From Glycine soja (lineage: Eukaryota > Streptophyta > Magnoliopsida > Fabales > Fabaceae), in assembly GCF_004193775.1 (NCBI RefSeq), contig NC_041021.1, positions 2,118,001 to 2,182,000 of the forward strand: a stretch of DNA of 64,000 nt. The letters run 5' to 3'. Both the position numbers and the translations under genes were made by a program. Below, one piece after another: positions 35,038 through 47,880 of the stretch (the stretch's first letter is position 1; every line of letters starts with the position of its first letter). The notes beneath the pieces are model-generated. The model made no database searches. It saw nothing but the letters and a program-made list of their open reading frames with translations, and had not been told where the DNA came from.

Positions 35038-35742
35038 ATAACATTCTGTTGAAGCCTTTCTGCGTGTTTGGAAAAATGTTGGGTTCGACGTAACCCACCT
35101 TTTTTTCCAATCCAGCTGTATATAACTGTTCCGTTTGCTGCTATGGAACACGTGAACGGAGTTTGGAGCTGTGCAAACGGCAAACCAAACACTCACATGT
35201 ATTGTTGATTATGGATGACATCTCTTGTATATAATGATATTCGTTTGATGTTGCTGTGCCATATCCCTCCCGATTTATGTATGATATGTGAAGCGTATGT
35301 ATCAGTTATGAAAATGAATACCATCGTTCTGAAATTCTTGTATATAATGATATTCGTTTGATGTTGTTGTGGCATATTCCTCCGTGTTCTATGTTTGATA
35401 GTACATGTGAAGCGTATGTATCAGTTATGCAAATGAAATACCAACAAATAAAAAAAGAATGAACAAGACAAAGAAGAAAACAGCAAGCTATTGTATTTTA
35501 TTTGAGTAATGATATGAGAACACTTTAAAAATGCATATCGATTTTCTCCATCTCATTCTTTTTTATCACATCTTTATATATTTTCTTCTCTTTCTTGGAT
35601 CTCTAGATGCCAACTAGAGTGAACATGTCTCTATTCATTCTATAACTAGAGATCAGAGAGTACTAAATATGGGAATAAAATACTTCATTACATGTTACTA
35701 TGGCAGAGGGGGTTTATATATAGCTTAGTATCTACTTGATTC
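35038..35742. other. Shared 3' region between convergent LCAT4 and PP2 genes
   Basis: Holds a MITE-like segment (35062-35194; ends GCGTGTTTGG and CCAAACACTC) directly after the LCAT4 stop, and a tandem duplication (35223-35445). The two genes face tail to tail about 700 bp apart. Confidence 0.5.
35223..35445 (+). repeat. Imperfect tandem duplication, period 113 bp
   Basis: TCTTGTATATAATGATATTC starts at 35223 and again at 35336, and both units end near GCGTATGTATCAGTTATG. It lies in the probable 3' UTR of LCAT4. Confidence 0.85.
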
Positions 35743-38700
35743 TTAGTTCTTTGGTTTGATGACAATGCCTTGGATTATAAGCCCTGTCTTCCACATGCCA
35801 CCTTCATATTCATACATAGAGATCTCTATGTTGCCAACATCTTTTTCAGATGCCACAAACTCTCCCACTGGAATATGTATCCAACTCTCCCTTAACTTCT
35901 TGTTTAAATTCTCCTTGTGTTCTTGTTTTTTTCCTCCAGGAAGGACAAGTCTAAAATTTATTGGAACTTCCCATCCTTGAGCTGAATCTTTCAACATTAC
36001 AATAAACAACACTTGATATGGAATTCCTGGTAAAAGCTTTCTAGCGTCAAATTTCCCATGCACTTCTAGCCAGCAAACCATTTTAAGTTTAGCTAACTCT
36101 GTCATCGTGCCACTGCATTATAGAAAGGTAGATAGATAACTTAAATTAAGATTGATGGGAACTATTTGAGATCAATGTGCATAAGTTTTAAGACTTATTT
36201 TAACTAGACACTCACACATAAAGAGACTCTTTTGAGAACACCTAGTTATGGTAAAAATATGAGAATAATTATAATATTTTTTTTCTAGATCATAAATATC
36301 TTTTACTCGAGTCAATATCTTTTCTTGCCGAATAAGATTACTAAGGATAATAAAATTATCCAAATATTTAACACACTGTAATCTTTGAATCAAGATTAAA
36401 AAAAAAATTAATACTTTCATTATCATTATTATTACCACTAAGTATCAATGTGATCATTTTAGACAGATGATAAGTTATTATATAAAAAAACAATGCTAGT
36501 GACTTGATATTGATCTTTCCCATGAACAATATTTCTCAAGTTTAATTTGATAGAATTTATGGTTAATAGGATTTAATACATGTCAATATGGAATATAGGA
36601 ACAAAAAGCATTGATATTTAATTAAGTCCGATGGATGATTGAATTAGTCAAAAGACATTGGTTTAAATTTTAATACAATGTAGCCACAGTTTAATTGTGG
36701 TAGAATAATATATATACAATAATGATGATAATTGAATAATACATAAAATAATATTAAAGAAACATAATATCATAACTCTAACTCTACAAACTAAAATACT
36801 AATACACAATTTCATAAGGTCTTAAAGTACACAAAAAAGTTTAAATTAAATATATCATTATACTTACGCTTAAGTTTCAACAATACATAACAATATTTAT
36901 TAATAATAAAAAAATATGTTTAGAATAAAAAATAAAAGAACAAATATTTTAAGTTTATTTTTTTAGACTGTTTTATGGTTCATTGACTAGTTTTTCTATA
37001 GGCCATTCATGTTGTTTATTTAAACTTGACACTTGATCGGTTTACTGTTTTTCAGTCCAATTGATCAACTGTGTTTGATTCTCAGAACACTAACAATGCT
37101 TTTTACATACTATCCATTATCCATATTTTTATTTATAAGACTCAACTCATTAATTCATCAAGATTAAGAAAATAAATTAATTTAATTTATAACAATAAAT
37201 TTATCCTAAATTTATATACTTTTTTAATAATAATATTGTCACTAATATTTATTTTTCTCTTCTAAATACATGTCAATATAACTTTTCTTATTTAATTACG
37301 GGTATATTAGTTTAAAAATAATTAATGCATTAGATAATATGGATTAGGTCTTATAAAAAAATAACTTTAAAAAATTGGGTCTTATAAATAAGAATAGAGA
37401 TAGTAGATTTTTGTGATGGTGAAACATCTTATATAATATATTCATGATACATGTGTACCTTGCTTCTTTATGTTGTACCCATTTCCAATAGTTTGGATTT
37501 TCTGCCCAAGTGATTGAGAGTGATCTTGCATACACCATGAAAGAATTGGTGTTGCTGGCACTTGTGACATTATCTATTGCCTTTGTGCTATTCTTGAAGT
37601 ATTTTGAGTTACCTGCAGGAGACATCAACCATGATTCCCTTCTAGTGAGTTCATGTGGTTGTTGGTGGTGTTGTGATTGATTAGTCTCATTCTTTGGTTT
37701 GATGGCAATGCCTTGGATTATAAGCCCTGTCTTCCACTTGCCACCTTCATATTCATACATAGATATCTCTAGGTTGCCAACATCTTTTTCAGATGCCACA
37801 AACTCTCCCACTGGAATCTCTATCCAACACTCCCTTAATTTCTCGTTTAAATTTTCCTTGTGTTGTTGTTTCTTTCCTCCAGGAAGGACAAGTCTAACAT
37901 TTATTGGAACTTCCCACCCTTGAGCTGAATCTTTCAACATTACAATAAATGACACTTGATATAGAATTCCTAGTGAAAGTTTTCTAGTGTCAAATTTCCC
38001 ATGCACTTCTAGCCAGCAAACCATTTTCAGATTAGGTAACTCTATCATCGTGCCACTGTAACATAGATAAATAGATTGTTTTAATTAAAGATTGACTGGA
38101 ATATTGTGCAAGATGAATATGTGCTTAAATTCTAATACTTAATTTAATCACATATACATAGAACGATTTTTTTTTTTTTTACGCAAGAACAAGTTGTTAT
38201 TTAAAGTAGAAAATGCTAGTGACTTTTATAGATCTACCTATGAGAACATATTTTTTCTTAGGAAAAATCTCATTAGCACGAATTCGTACTCACAAAAAAA
38301 TTTACAAACTCTCGCCACCTTTGATTTCGTCAAAAGCTTTATTTTAAAATTTCTTATTTAAATTCAATCAGCATGATTTCAACGTTTGTTTTCGTATAAT
38401 ATTTCATGTAATTAACTTTTTTGGTTTAATATATTTTTTAATCCATAAACCTTTTTCCAATTTCATTTTTAGTCTTTAAACAAAAATTTAACCTATCTTA
38501 ATTCTTACATTTTTTTTCCCATTTAACCGTTTAATATATATCACGGTTAAAGAATTGATGCATGATCAACTAATCCGATGTAACATTCATGTCCAAATTT
38601 GTTTTGTAAACTATTATTAGTCCCTTATCATTTTCATAAAAGTCGCTTATAGTTTCCGAATATTTTTTTTACCCATCTTAGTCACTTATTTCTTACAATA

Positions 38701-39141
38701 TTTAGTTTTACTCTCTCCATAATAAATTTTTTTAATTCCGTTTACCCTTTTTGGTCTGATTAGTCAGTCATGTTCACTACTTAATTAGAAAACTGCTTTT
38801 TAAATAGATTCTTTTTGGTAGTAATTATATTAAAACCCCCCCAATATATTCGTTATAGATGTGTACCTTTCATCTTTATCCTGTACCCATGTCCAATAGT
38901 CTGGATTTTCTGCCCAGGTGATTGAGAGTGCTCTCGCATTCAACATGAAACAGTTGGTGTTGGTGCTGTTGGCAGCTGTGACATTATCTACTACCTTTGT
39001 GCTGTTGCTGAATTGTTTTGTGTTGTTACTAGCTGCAGGAGACAACAACAATGATTCCCTTCTGGTGAGTTCATTTGGGTGTTGGTGTTGTTGAAACTGT
39101 TGTTGTGATTGTAGCTCTTCCTGTGATTGTGAAGCCCCCAT
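35743..39141 (-). CDS. Tandem double-domain PHLOEM PROTEIN 2-A-like lectin (fused gene)
   Basis: Minus strand, three exons: 39141-38867, 38055-37459 and 36112-35743 (TAA), predicted 413 aa. Ordinary PP2-A genes here have two exons. The middle exon is an exon 2 that lost its stop: after the family's C-terminal IKPKN (residue 214) it reads straight into a copy of exon 1 (ETNQSQHHQQPHELTRRES) and on to the usual exon 1 donor. Both exon junctions are phase 2 with GTAC donors and CAG/TGGCAC acceptors. Each half has SITWAENPxYW, CWLEVHGKFD, GWEVPINxRLVLPGGKK and SMYEYEGG. The N-terminus MGASQS fits an N-myristoylation signal. PP2 proteins are phloem lectins binding chitin-type or high-mannose glycans. 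No frame defect is seen in either half. Confidence 0.85.
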
Positions 39142-41331
39142 TTTTTTTTTCCCTCTACTACACGTTCCTTGCTAATTAGTTATTGTTCAAAATATATAAT
39201 GTTTAGAACTGATTCTGTAAGTTCTCAACCATCGTTATTGCTTTCGCTTTTTTTATTCTAAAGGATATAAGATGCTTTATGATAAGAGTGCTCATCAGAA
39301 ATATATGAATAGAACTGTTTTTATTGTATGGTCTATTTTTTGGAAGTGAAAAATCTTATTTTAATTTCTCTGTATAGTAAAATTCTTGGTTTTAATCCTT
39401 ATATTATACTATTGAACATTTTAGTTCCAATACCTCCTAAAGTTTTTAGTTCTTCATGTTAGATACTGGTTAACATCATTTCTTATTTGACGTCAATTTT
39501 GAGAGATTAAAATTATAAATTTTTAAAAATTTAAAGACTAAAATATTGAATAATAAAGTATAAGGACTAAAATTAAGAATTTTAAAAAATAAAAAGACTA
39601 AACATTTTTTTTCTTTTTTTGGAAAATGATGACAAACTTACATCACAATATTTATTGGTGTATGCCTAAAAGAATAAAAGAAACAAAAAAAATTAGAATA
39701 GAATGAAAGACAAAATATAATAGATTGGACTCCTCTAAAATGCAGCGGACACTTTAGAAGATAAAGCGCACATATGTGAACCTCTATAATAATGGATGAT
39801 GTAGATTGTTACACATCATTTGATAATATGTGTGATAAAAAAAATGAGATAGAAATGAAATAGAAGAGAAAGTAGATGTATATGATAATAATAACTCTTT
39901 TTTATATTTACCTTATACCTTTTTTTTTTTTGAATTTTTTTTATCATATTATTATCATTTTTTTCTGTTTTCCTTCCTGTCTCTTTCTTAGGGTGTAAAA
40001 ACATTAATTTTGTAATTGAAAATTGAAATGTTAGTAATTGAATGGCAGTAACGGAATTTGAAAAAGAAAATGGATTAACATTAAGATTGGTTTTAGTTAG
40101 ATTTCGTTTTAAAGAAAAAATTGGGTTTAAGCAATTAAGTTTTACCCTTGCACTCTTTGAATGGTAAGATTCGCCATGATCGTATTTGATACGGTGATGA
40201 GGTTCTTTGGATCATGCTGCTCTTAGTTGACGTAGGTCCTATCATAGGTGATGGTGGGAGGTGACCCTTATTGTTGAATCATGTTTGGCATGAAGATCTG
40301 ATTCTTAGTTTTTTTTATTTTTTAGTTGTGGCCAACTAGAGAGTTTGTTTATAATGTTATAAACCTTCCCTGTGATGATGCACACTTGGAAACTTAGGTA
40401 TCGTTAATTCTAGTGCCAAAAGACACAGCATTTGTTTTCCTTTATTGCATGGTGAGATGATTTTATGTTTTATTTGTGTTGATGATGGATTAGTATACAG
40501 GAAAAAAAAATTCATAGTATTTTCGTAAACAAATAAATTATGAGATGTTTCAAATCAAATTAAAATAAGACCTTGCACATAAGAGTTGTATGATGTCATG
40601 TAATGTCTCTAGGTCGTTCATATAAAAAAAATGACCTCTCTTATTTTTGTCTTTCATTGTCAAAATATGTTATTACGCCTTGTTTGTGCACAGAAATAAA
40701 GGGAACTGTACTCCTTATGCAAACTGTTAAACATAGAATCCATAATTTGTTAATTTTTCTCATATATACTTTGATCTTATTCCTAGATAAAATCGTAAAA
40801 AAAAATGTTATTCCTAGATAATGCGCATCTGCCTCCCGTTGTTGAGTTATATGTTATTTGTATTCCTTCTCTTTTCTATGAGTCTGTTTGGATATATGAA
40901 TAAAAATATTCTTGAAAACTTCTCTATTAAAACAAATTTTATATTTTTAATAAAACAATTCTCAAAAATGCTTATGATTTATATTCAAACTGGTCTTATA
41001 TCTTTCATGAGTCATGACACTCTTTTCATTTTTATTACCCAATTTGAAGTATCTGAATTTTTTCTTTTCAAAACACAACTAAAATAAGACAGTCCCACAT
41101 ATTTTTTTTTTTGTTTTTTTGTTTTTAACTTAATAGATTTTATTTTATTATTATTGAATAGATAAAACAAATTAAAAAAAGAAGGAAGAAGAAGTAAAAA
41201 CATTACACAACAAACTGCTATATCCTATTTAAGTAATGATATTAGCACACTTCATCAATCCAAAAGCTTTATTACTAGTAATACAAATTATCATTTATGG
41301 CATCGACTTCATAATATATCTATTTTAATAC
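39142..41331. other. Intergenic, with a palindromic MITE-like repeat
   Basis: 39383-39600 is an inverted repeat (TTTTAATCCTTATA on the left, TATAAGGACTAAAA on the right). The segment near 40080-40120 (ATTAAGATTGGTTTTAGTTAG) is shared with the upstream regions of the other PP2 genes. Short frames at 40603-41087 have no family signal. Confidence 0.5.
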
Positions 41332-43818
41332 TTAGTTCTTTGGTTTGATGACAACACCTTGGATGACTAGCCCACTCTTCCACATGCCACCTTCATATTC
41401 ATACATAGAGATATCCATCTCACCACCATCTTTTTCAGATGCCACAAACTCACCTACTAGAATCTCCATCCAATTCTCCCTTAACTTCTCGTTTAAATTT
41501 ACCTTGTGCTGTTGTCTCTTTCCTCCAGGAAGGACAAGTCTAACATTTATTGGAACTTCCCAACCTTCAGATGAATCTTCCAACATTATTAGAAATGACA
41601 CTTGATATAGAATTCCTGGTAAAAGCTTTCTAATGTCAAATTTCCCACGCACTTCTAGCCAGCAAACTTTTTTTAGTTTAGCCAACTCTATTATTGTGCC
41701 ACTGCATCATAGATAGATTTCAGTTTAACCAATTTTGTCATCGTGGCACTGCATCACAGATAGTTAGATAACTAGATAGATAAATAGAGATATATATGAA
41801 TAGCTTGTTGTAATTAAACTGTCTGCAATTGTGCAAGATGAATATGTGCATAAATTTAAAGACAAATTGAAATGGACATCCTTAAACGAATGGACAAATT
41901 GAAATTTTCAATAGAATATTTACTATTTTGTTGTGTGATATCATTCATAGAATTTGAAATAGTGGGAGAAATGTTTGTCACATGTTGAATTTGTTTATAA
42001 CAGGATTGTTTATTCTATTACTTCGAATTTTCCTTTTGGAGTTGTGTATGATTTTAATCTTTGACTTCTTTAAATATCTTGCATTTTTCAATCAATGAGT
42101 TTACTAATTTGGATGGAAAACATAAGACGGATTTTATTAGGGAGTTGCATGTTAAGGTTCGAACCAATATTGAAAAGAAGAATGAACAATATACAAATCA
42201 AGCAAGTAAGAGACGTGTAAAAGTGACTTACAAGAAGTTATTCTTGTATGTATGACAAGTTGTTATAAAGGCACTCTGTTCTTATCTTTCACATGTTTTT
42301 AATCTTTACAAGGAGTCACTTATGTTCGGGTTTCTTTGTTTCGTATTATTATTTGATTTTGCTACCTGTTCGAGGCATTCCTTATGCTTTCCAAGGTCTG
42401 TAATGTCTTTATATATATATATATATATATATATATTTCAGTCGGGAACAAATGCACTCCTGAGAAAAAAAATTCAAGTATATATTTAGTGTTTTATCTT
42501 TTGTTCAATTATACATTTTATTTCATCTCATGTTTTCTTTTCACATGAATAGTAATCACGGTTTTAAATTGTGGGCTGCAACCAAAATGAAAAACATAAA
42601 AGAGGTTTTTTTAACTTATTACAACCCTCTCACAATCAGAGCTGCGATCGTGTCTACCACATTTGTCAGCAATTTTTTTACAATGTCAAGAATTACAGCA
42701 AAGTCGTAACTGTGGTTGCAATTGCAACTGCAATTTATACCTCTAATAATAATAATTATATTTATGAAAGGAAATTATCCTCACTTCTCAATTACTCCGG
42801 ATCTAGATCACCATTGACTTTTTTATGATGATGTGTTCAATTTAATGGATTCTGATTATATTCACATGCAATTTTCCTTTCTTAGATTGCGTAAATAATT
42901 GATAATGTATTTTTTTCTAATGAAAATTGTGAAAATATGCTAATGTTTTTTGGTGTGAACTAGTGTATTCCTTGATGAAAAAATAAAGATTATTTTCCTG
43001 AAGGATTGAAATCCATTTAAGGAGTCGACATAAGATGTTTTATCATATGTATGAATCAGGGATTGAATCCATGATCACATATTTAAGGAATAAGATTATC
43101 TATTAAGAATGTGTGTAATATATTTCAATTTCTTACACTAACAAATAAAATATATACTTGCTAAGTAAAGAACAATATTTAAATAGTTAATTTTTTAGCC
43201 CACTTATAACTTCCATTGTAACCCATTCTCTATTTCAATTATTTTAAATTTCAAAAACATTTCCAGGAATGTTAAAATCTAACTAGATTTTTTAAATATT
43301 TTCTGAAATAACATTTATACTAATAACATTTTTGGGAATAATTCTAAGTAGGATAACACTCCAGACATTACCATCATTTACAACAAGCCAAAAATATATT
43401 AATAAAAAGATGAACGAACAAAAAATACAGGGGGACGAAACACACGGTGAACTAAAGAGCTATCTAAAACTATATGAAAGCAAATCAATCCTATTGCGAA
43501 AGAAATCATTTATCAATAAAAGAGGGGATTGAATCTCACAACAAAAATCCCATCCCTGTATGTTAGATTCGTGAGATATCTACTTTTTAGAACACTACTT
43601 TTTATATAGAATTTTGATTTTTTTTATTATAGTAAAACCCCTTAATATTTGGAGATAGATGAGTACCTTGCTTCTTTCTGCTGAACCCATATCCAATATT
43701 CTGGAGTTTCTCCCCATGTGATTGAGAGTGCTCTCGCATACAGCATGAAACAGTTGGTATTGCCGGAAGCTGAGCCATTATCTACTGCCTTAGGCTTCGA
43801 TGATAGACAACCTCCCAT
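41332..43818 (-). CDS. PHLOEM PROTEIN 2-A-like lectin, 173 aa
   Basis: Minus strand, two exons: 43818-43667 and 41701-41332 (TAA), phase 2 junction giving EAS-GTIIEL. The N-terminus MGGCLSSK fits dual N-myristoylation (Gly2) and palmitoylation (Cys4), suggesting a membrane-anchored lectin. The PP2 domain spans about 24-173: ARALSITWGETPEYW, KVCWLEVRGKFDIRK, EGWEVPINVRLVLPGGKR, SMYEYEGGMWKSGL and IQGVVIKPKN. Length and exon structure are normal for PP2-A. It shares flanks and intron with the copy at 50415-53233. The intron carries a TA microsatellite at 42412-42437. Confidence 0.9.
42412..42437. repeat. (TA)n microsatellite in the PP2 intron
   Basis: About 26 bp of TA. Confidence 0.9.
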
Positions 43819-45324
43819 TTTTCTTCCTAGGTAATTAATGTTTTAAATGCATAACATTTAGAGTTGATTCAATTTTAAAGACTCTAATTATTAGCAAGAC
43901 ATAAGTTGTAATTAAAGAAATAATTGTTAGGAATTTTATAATTCCTAATTAATTAATATGGACTACATACTATATTATAATATTTATATTAGTTATTTAT
44001 AAACGGAAACCAGTTTGACCCATTAGGAGATAATGAAAATACTAATAGATTTAAAACATAAGGAATGGTTATGGTCCCCAATATACCAAATCAACAAACA
44101 ATTTCTCCTCTCCCCATCTGAAAAGAAAACTAAAGATCAATTCCTGCTTCCAATAATAAAATAAATACTTCGTACTAATATCATCCTTAAAAAAACATTA
44201 AACAGAAAAAAGTCACCGTTAGAGTTTCAGAAGTTGAGATCTCTAAAGCAAACAGAAACAGAGCACAAATATTTAAGCCAAAGTTTTAAAAAAATAGAGT
44301 CACAACATCAAAAAAATTTAACTGTCTACCACCGTAATTTGAACAGTATTGGTCGTATTTGTCCATGATTTTCCGTGATATCAACAAACACGATGGCGAT
44401 GGATGTTTAAAACCTTGATTTAAGCTCATGAAGTGCAGTGTGTAACTTTTCCTTTGATTAAGAAAGATACAAACAGTATGCAGATTGAGAAAGATTGGAA
44501 CATGTAAGCAGATTAGAAAATGCTCAAATGCTCGATCAGTAAAATAAGCAATTGCACAAAGCAACAAACGTTGGTTTCTCCTAACAGAAGTCAAATTTAT
44601 GGCTGAAGCAGGGGGGGAAAAAGTGAGATAGATAATCATAGGATGAAAATAAAATTACGAAAGTCTAATGTGAATTATTATTCCCTTGTAAAGATTTGGC
44701 TAAGAAAAGTGTTCTTACCAGTGTAATTGTTAAATGGTGAGAGAGAGGACTAAGAAGCAGGGTGCGAACGAGATCAGACACTCGATGATGTTACGATGTG
44801 TGGTCCAGAACCAAGGTTGACTTGAGGTCCAGACACTAGGAGAATTCGTTTTGGTCGTAAGAAAATAAATAAACTAATCAACCAGAGTTAGGCCTTGCGG
44901 AAAGGACCAGGTTGGAATCTCTACTGAGGGATGCTTACATTTAATATTTGTTGTGTTTTGAACAAAATTACTTTTAAAGGAGGAGGCTTGTACGTGGGAA
45001 AAAAAAAGAGCAAGACCAAGCCGTGTAAGAACAAAATTAGGATAAATGATCATTTTAATTATTTAATATATAGAAAGAACAAAAACTTTGATTTAGCCTC
45101 TTAATATATAAAAGTGTGACAATTATGTCTTATAGTTAAGTTTTTGAGACTATCTTATCATTAAGTTATAATGTTGAAAAATCAATTTGATATTAAATTA
45201 TAAAATTTAAAGATTAATTTATCATTAAGTTAAAACTTAATTGTTACACTTTTTTTACATACCTAAATTAGAATTTTTTTTTACTTTTTTAATCATATGA
45301 CACAAATGGGTTAGATATATTGGG
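43819..45324. other. Upstream region of the PP2 gene at 41332-43818
   Basis: The first roughly 60 bp match the upstream regions of the other PP2 genes. Similarity then stops and resumes near 48540, so much of 43900-48540 looks inserted. No gene recognised in 43900-45324. Confidence 0.45.
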
Positions 45325-47880
45325 TTTTTGCTTCCTGCACCTCCCATTATTTGAAAAAATAGGTGAATAAACAAATATGCCCTCACCTCCCAATAACTTA
45401 ACCTAACTTCTTCTTTCTTTTCTTCTGAGCCGCAAACACCTCCTATTCCCCCCTTCCTCGTCGCCCCACACCCCACACCTCCTTGGCTTCTTGGTTTTTT
45501 CTTTTCTTGTGGTTGTTCGTGAGTTAATAATCATCCAAGATCACCTTCCACATTTTTTCCAAGTAAGTTGAAACTTTCATCCCTTTCCTTTTTTTTTTTT
45601 TTGTAATTTATTCAGATAGCTTGATCTGGTTTATGTTGTGTTGTATCTGGATCAAGCTATCCGTAATTGTGTCATGAATGTTTGTTTTTTATTTTTTTAT
45701 ATTTTTTGTAATTGTTCCGGATAGCTTGATCCGAATGTGGATTTGGTGGTTTTCATATCAAGCTATCTGTAATTGAACAATGGAATCCATAAATGTAATG
45801 TGTATTGCATGATCTGTAATATTTTCTAATGTTAAGGATCATGCAATCCAAGTTACATTGCACAATTATGGATTAGTTGATCCATAGTGGTGATTGCCAA
45901 CCCGAAAATATGTTTCGGATTGACAATCATTACTACGGGTGAACCTATCCATAATTTTATTTAGCCAAATGGAATGCAAATTGGTATTGGAGAAATTGTT
46001 ATTTTAAAAAAAGTATTTAGCAACCCAACTATTATGAACATTTTTTATTCTCAACTATTATAAATCATTGCAGTATTTTAATTTAACTTTTAAGTGTAGT
46101 TACATCTTTTAAAACAAATGACATCCAACTGCGTAAATTATCTATCTTTACACTAGTTATTATAGAAAAGGATCTACCTTACCATGTATGATATGATTAG
46201 ATAAGTAAGTTCTAATTAAATTCTATAAAAAAACGAGATTGAATTGGGTTTAGAAAAAATGTGAATGAACTCAAAAAAAGAAAAAAAAAACATGAATGTT
46301 GCACATGGAATCATATGGTTCTATGACTTTCTTCCTCCTTCCTTCCACCACCTACCCCATCTATTATGTTTTAGCAATTGGTTGATTGATTATAATTAGT
46401 TACACAATTTAGGCAATCCATCTACAGAAAATTCTCTCACCTTACTCTCCTTCTTGTAGAAAATTATATTTGTTATGATAGGTTAATTGATATGTAGGAT
46501 ATTGTAATTGTTAGGATAGGTTAATTATATTGACTTTGACTATGATTACAAATGTTAGAATGTGTCGGACTATGTTCACAATATTTATGATATGTTTAAA
46601 ATATGTTGACTCGAATTCTAATTAGTGTACGTTGATGTTATCTTTTATACAAATATGTCATGTACAAGAGGTGGTGACCGCACCAAACCTACTGCATATG
46701 TACGTAGACGTTAAAGACTTGCAATTGTAGATGAGGAGCAAGAGATTTATGAAACTCTCGAATATGTTGCAGTTGATGATGTTGCACCTGAAGATGTTGT
46801 GTTTGGTGGTGGACCTGAGGACAAATCAAGCCTTACTGAATATGCTCATCATGTGACTTGTAAATTTTGGAATGACTTGGTATACCAATAACAACAATCT
46901 AATATTTAATTTTTTGTTAATTACCTTTGTAGTTATGAATGTTTTGCTACAATCAACAATTTTTCCAATTTCTTGTCCATAATCTTTATGAATATCTTCG
47001 TCTATTCTAACGTCATTATCCATGTCAACCTCCACATCCACTCCATCAGACATCTTCCTCACATAACCATCTTCCATATAAATCTTTCAAAAGCAACAAA
47101 GTAAGTTAATGAACAAAAACTATCCAACATATTCAAACCAATTTATAATTAATAACTAAAATTATTATAAATACCCTAAATTAAACCAACCTTCTAGATA
47201 AGGCAATGAAATGAAAAAAATAAAATAAACTAGATTGACTAATCCAGAACTTCAAAACATTAATTTTGGATTCCCTGATTCGAGATATAATATAATTTTT
47301 GGATCAGACTATCAAGAATTGATGTTTTGAAGTTTTAGAATAATTGACCTGGGAAACAAAAAAACTCAAAATAGATCAAACAATTTGGTATTATAATTGC
47401 ACAATTCTGGATTAATTGATCCAAACTAATAAACAAATACACATAATTTACGGATCAATAAATACGTACTTGTATAAGAATGAATATGTATTATTTGATC
47501 TGGTATTAATACTACACCATTTTGAATTCATTAATCTGGATTTGTATAACAAATCTGAATTGTCTGATTCGGTATCATGTTACTTTTACAGATTTAATTC
47601 TTAATTTATTGATTCAGACCTATCTTAAAACTTTGTTTTCTAAAAATCAATTATGGACAAGACAATTTAGTTATAATAATTTAACACAAAAAGTATAAAC
47701 AACACAATTAACAACTCACTTGTGCAAGTGAACCTGAGACACGAAAATGTGAGGAAGTGAACAAGACAATGTTTCCGGCATGGAGAAGTGAGGAAAACAA
47801 CCTATGGACAAGTGAGGAAGACAAGGTTGCTATGGCCATTATGAAAAATTGGGAGGTGCAGCAAGCAAACAGGAAGTTAA
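45325..47880. mobile_element. Degenerate transposon carrying a plant mobile domain (PMD)-type fragment
   Basis: Left TTTTTGCTTCCTGCACCTCC (45330) is matched in inverse at the right by GGGAGGTGCAGCAAGCAAAC (near 47851), an inverted repeat of about 25 bp with mismatches. Inside lie many imperfect palindromes of the form GGATCAAGC..GCTTGATCC (45600-45960) and similar GGATYA words (47250-47590), plus a coding remnant at 46655. Target duplication not found. Its position fits an insertion upstream of a PP2 gene. Confidence 0.55.
46655..46890 (+). pseudogene. N-terminal fragment of a PMD/MAIN-like transposon protein
   Basis: One frame reads TRGGDRTKPTAYVRRR, a stop (TAA), then AIVDEEQEIYETLEYVAVDD, GGGPEDKSSLTEYAHHVT and KFWND. 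The acidic stretch followed by GGP-D-S-LT-YA-HV and W fits the start of plant mobile domain proteins, found in transposons and in MAIN-like genes. The PMD core is missing. Confidence 0.6.

Noticed and set aside
44286..44639. 117-codon minus-strand frame
   Set aside because: No family signal; sits in the inserted region upstream of a PP2 gene with no splice or promoter support.
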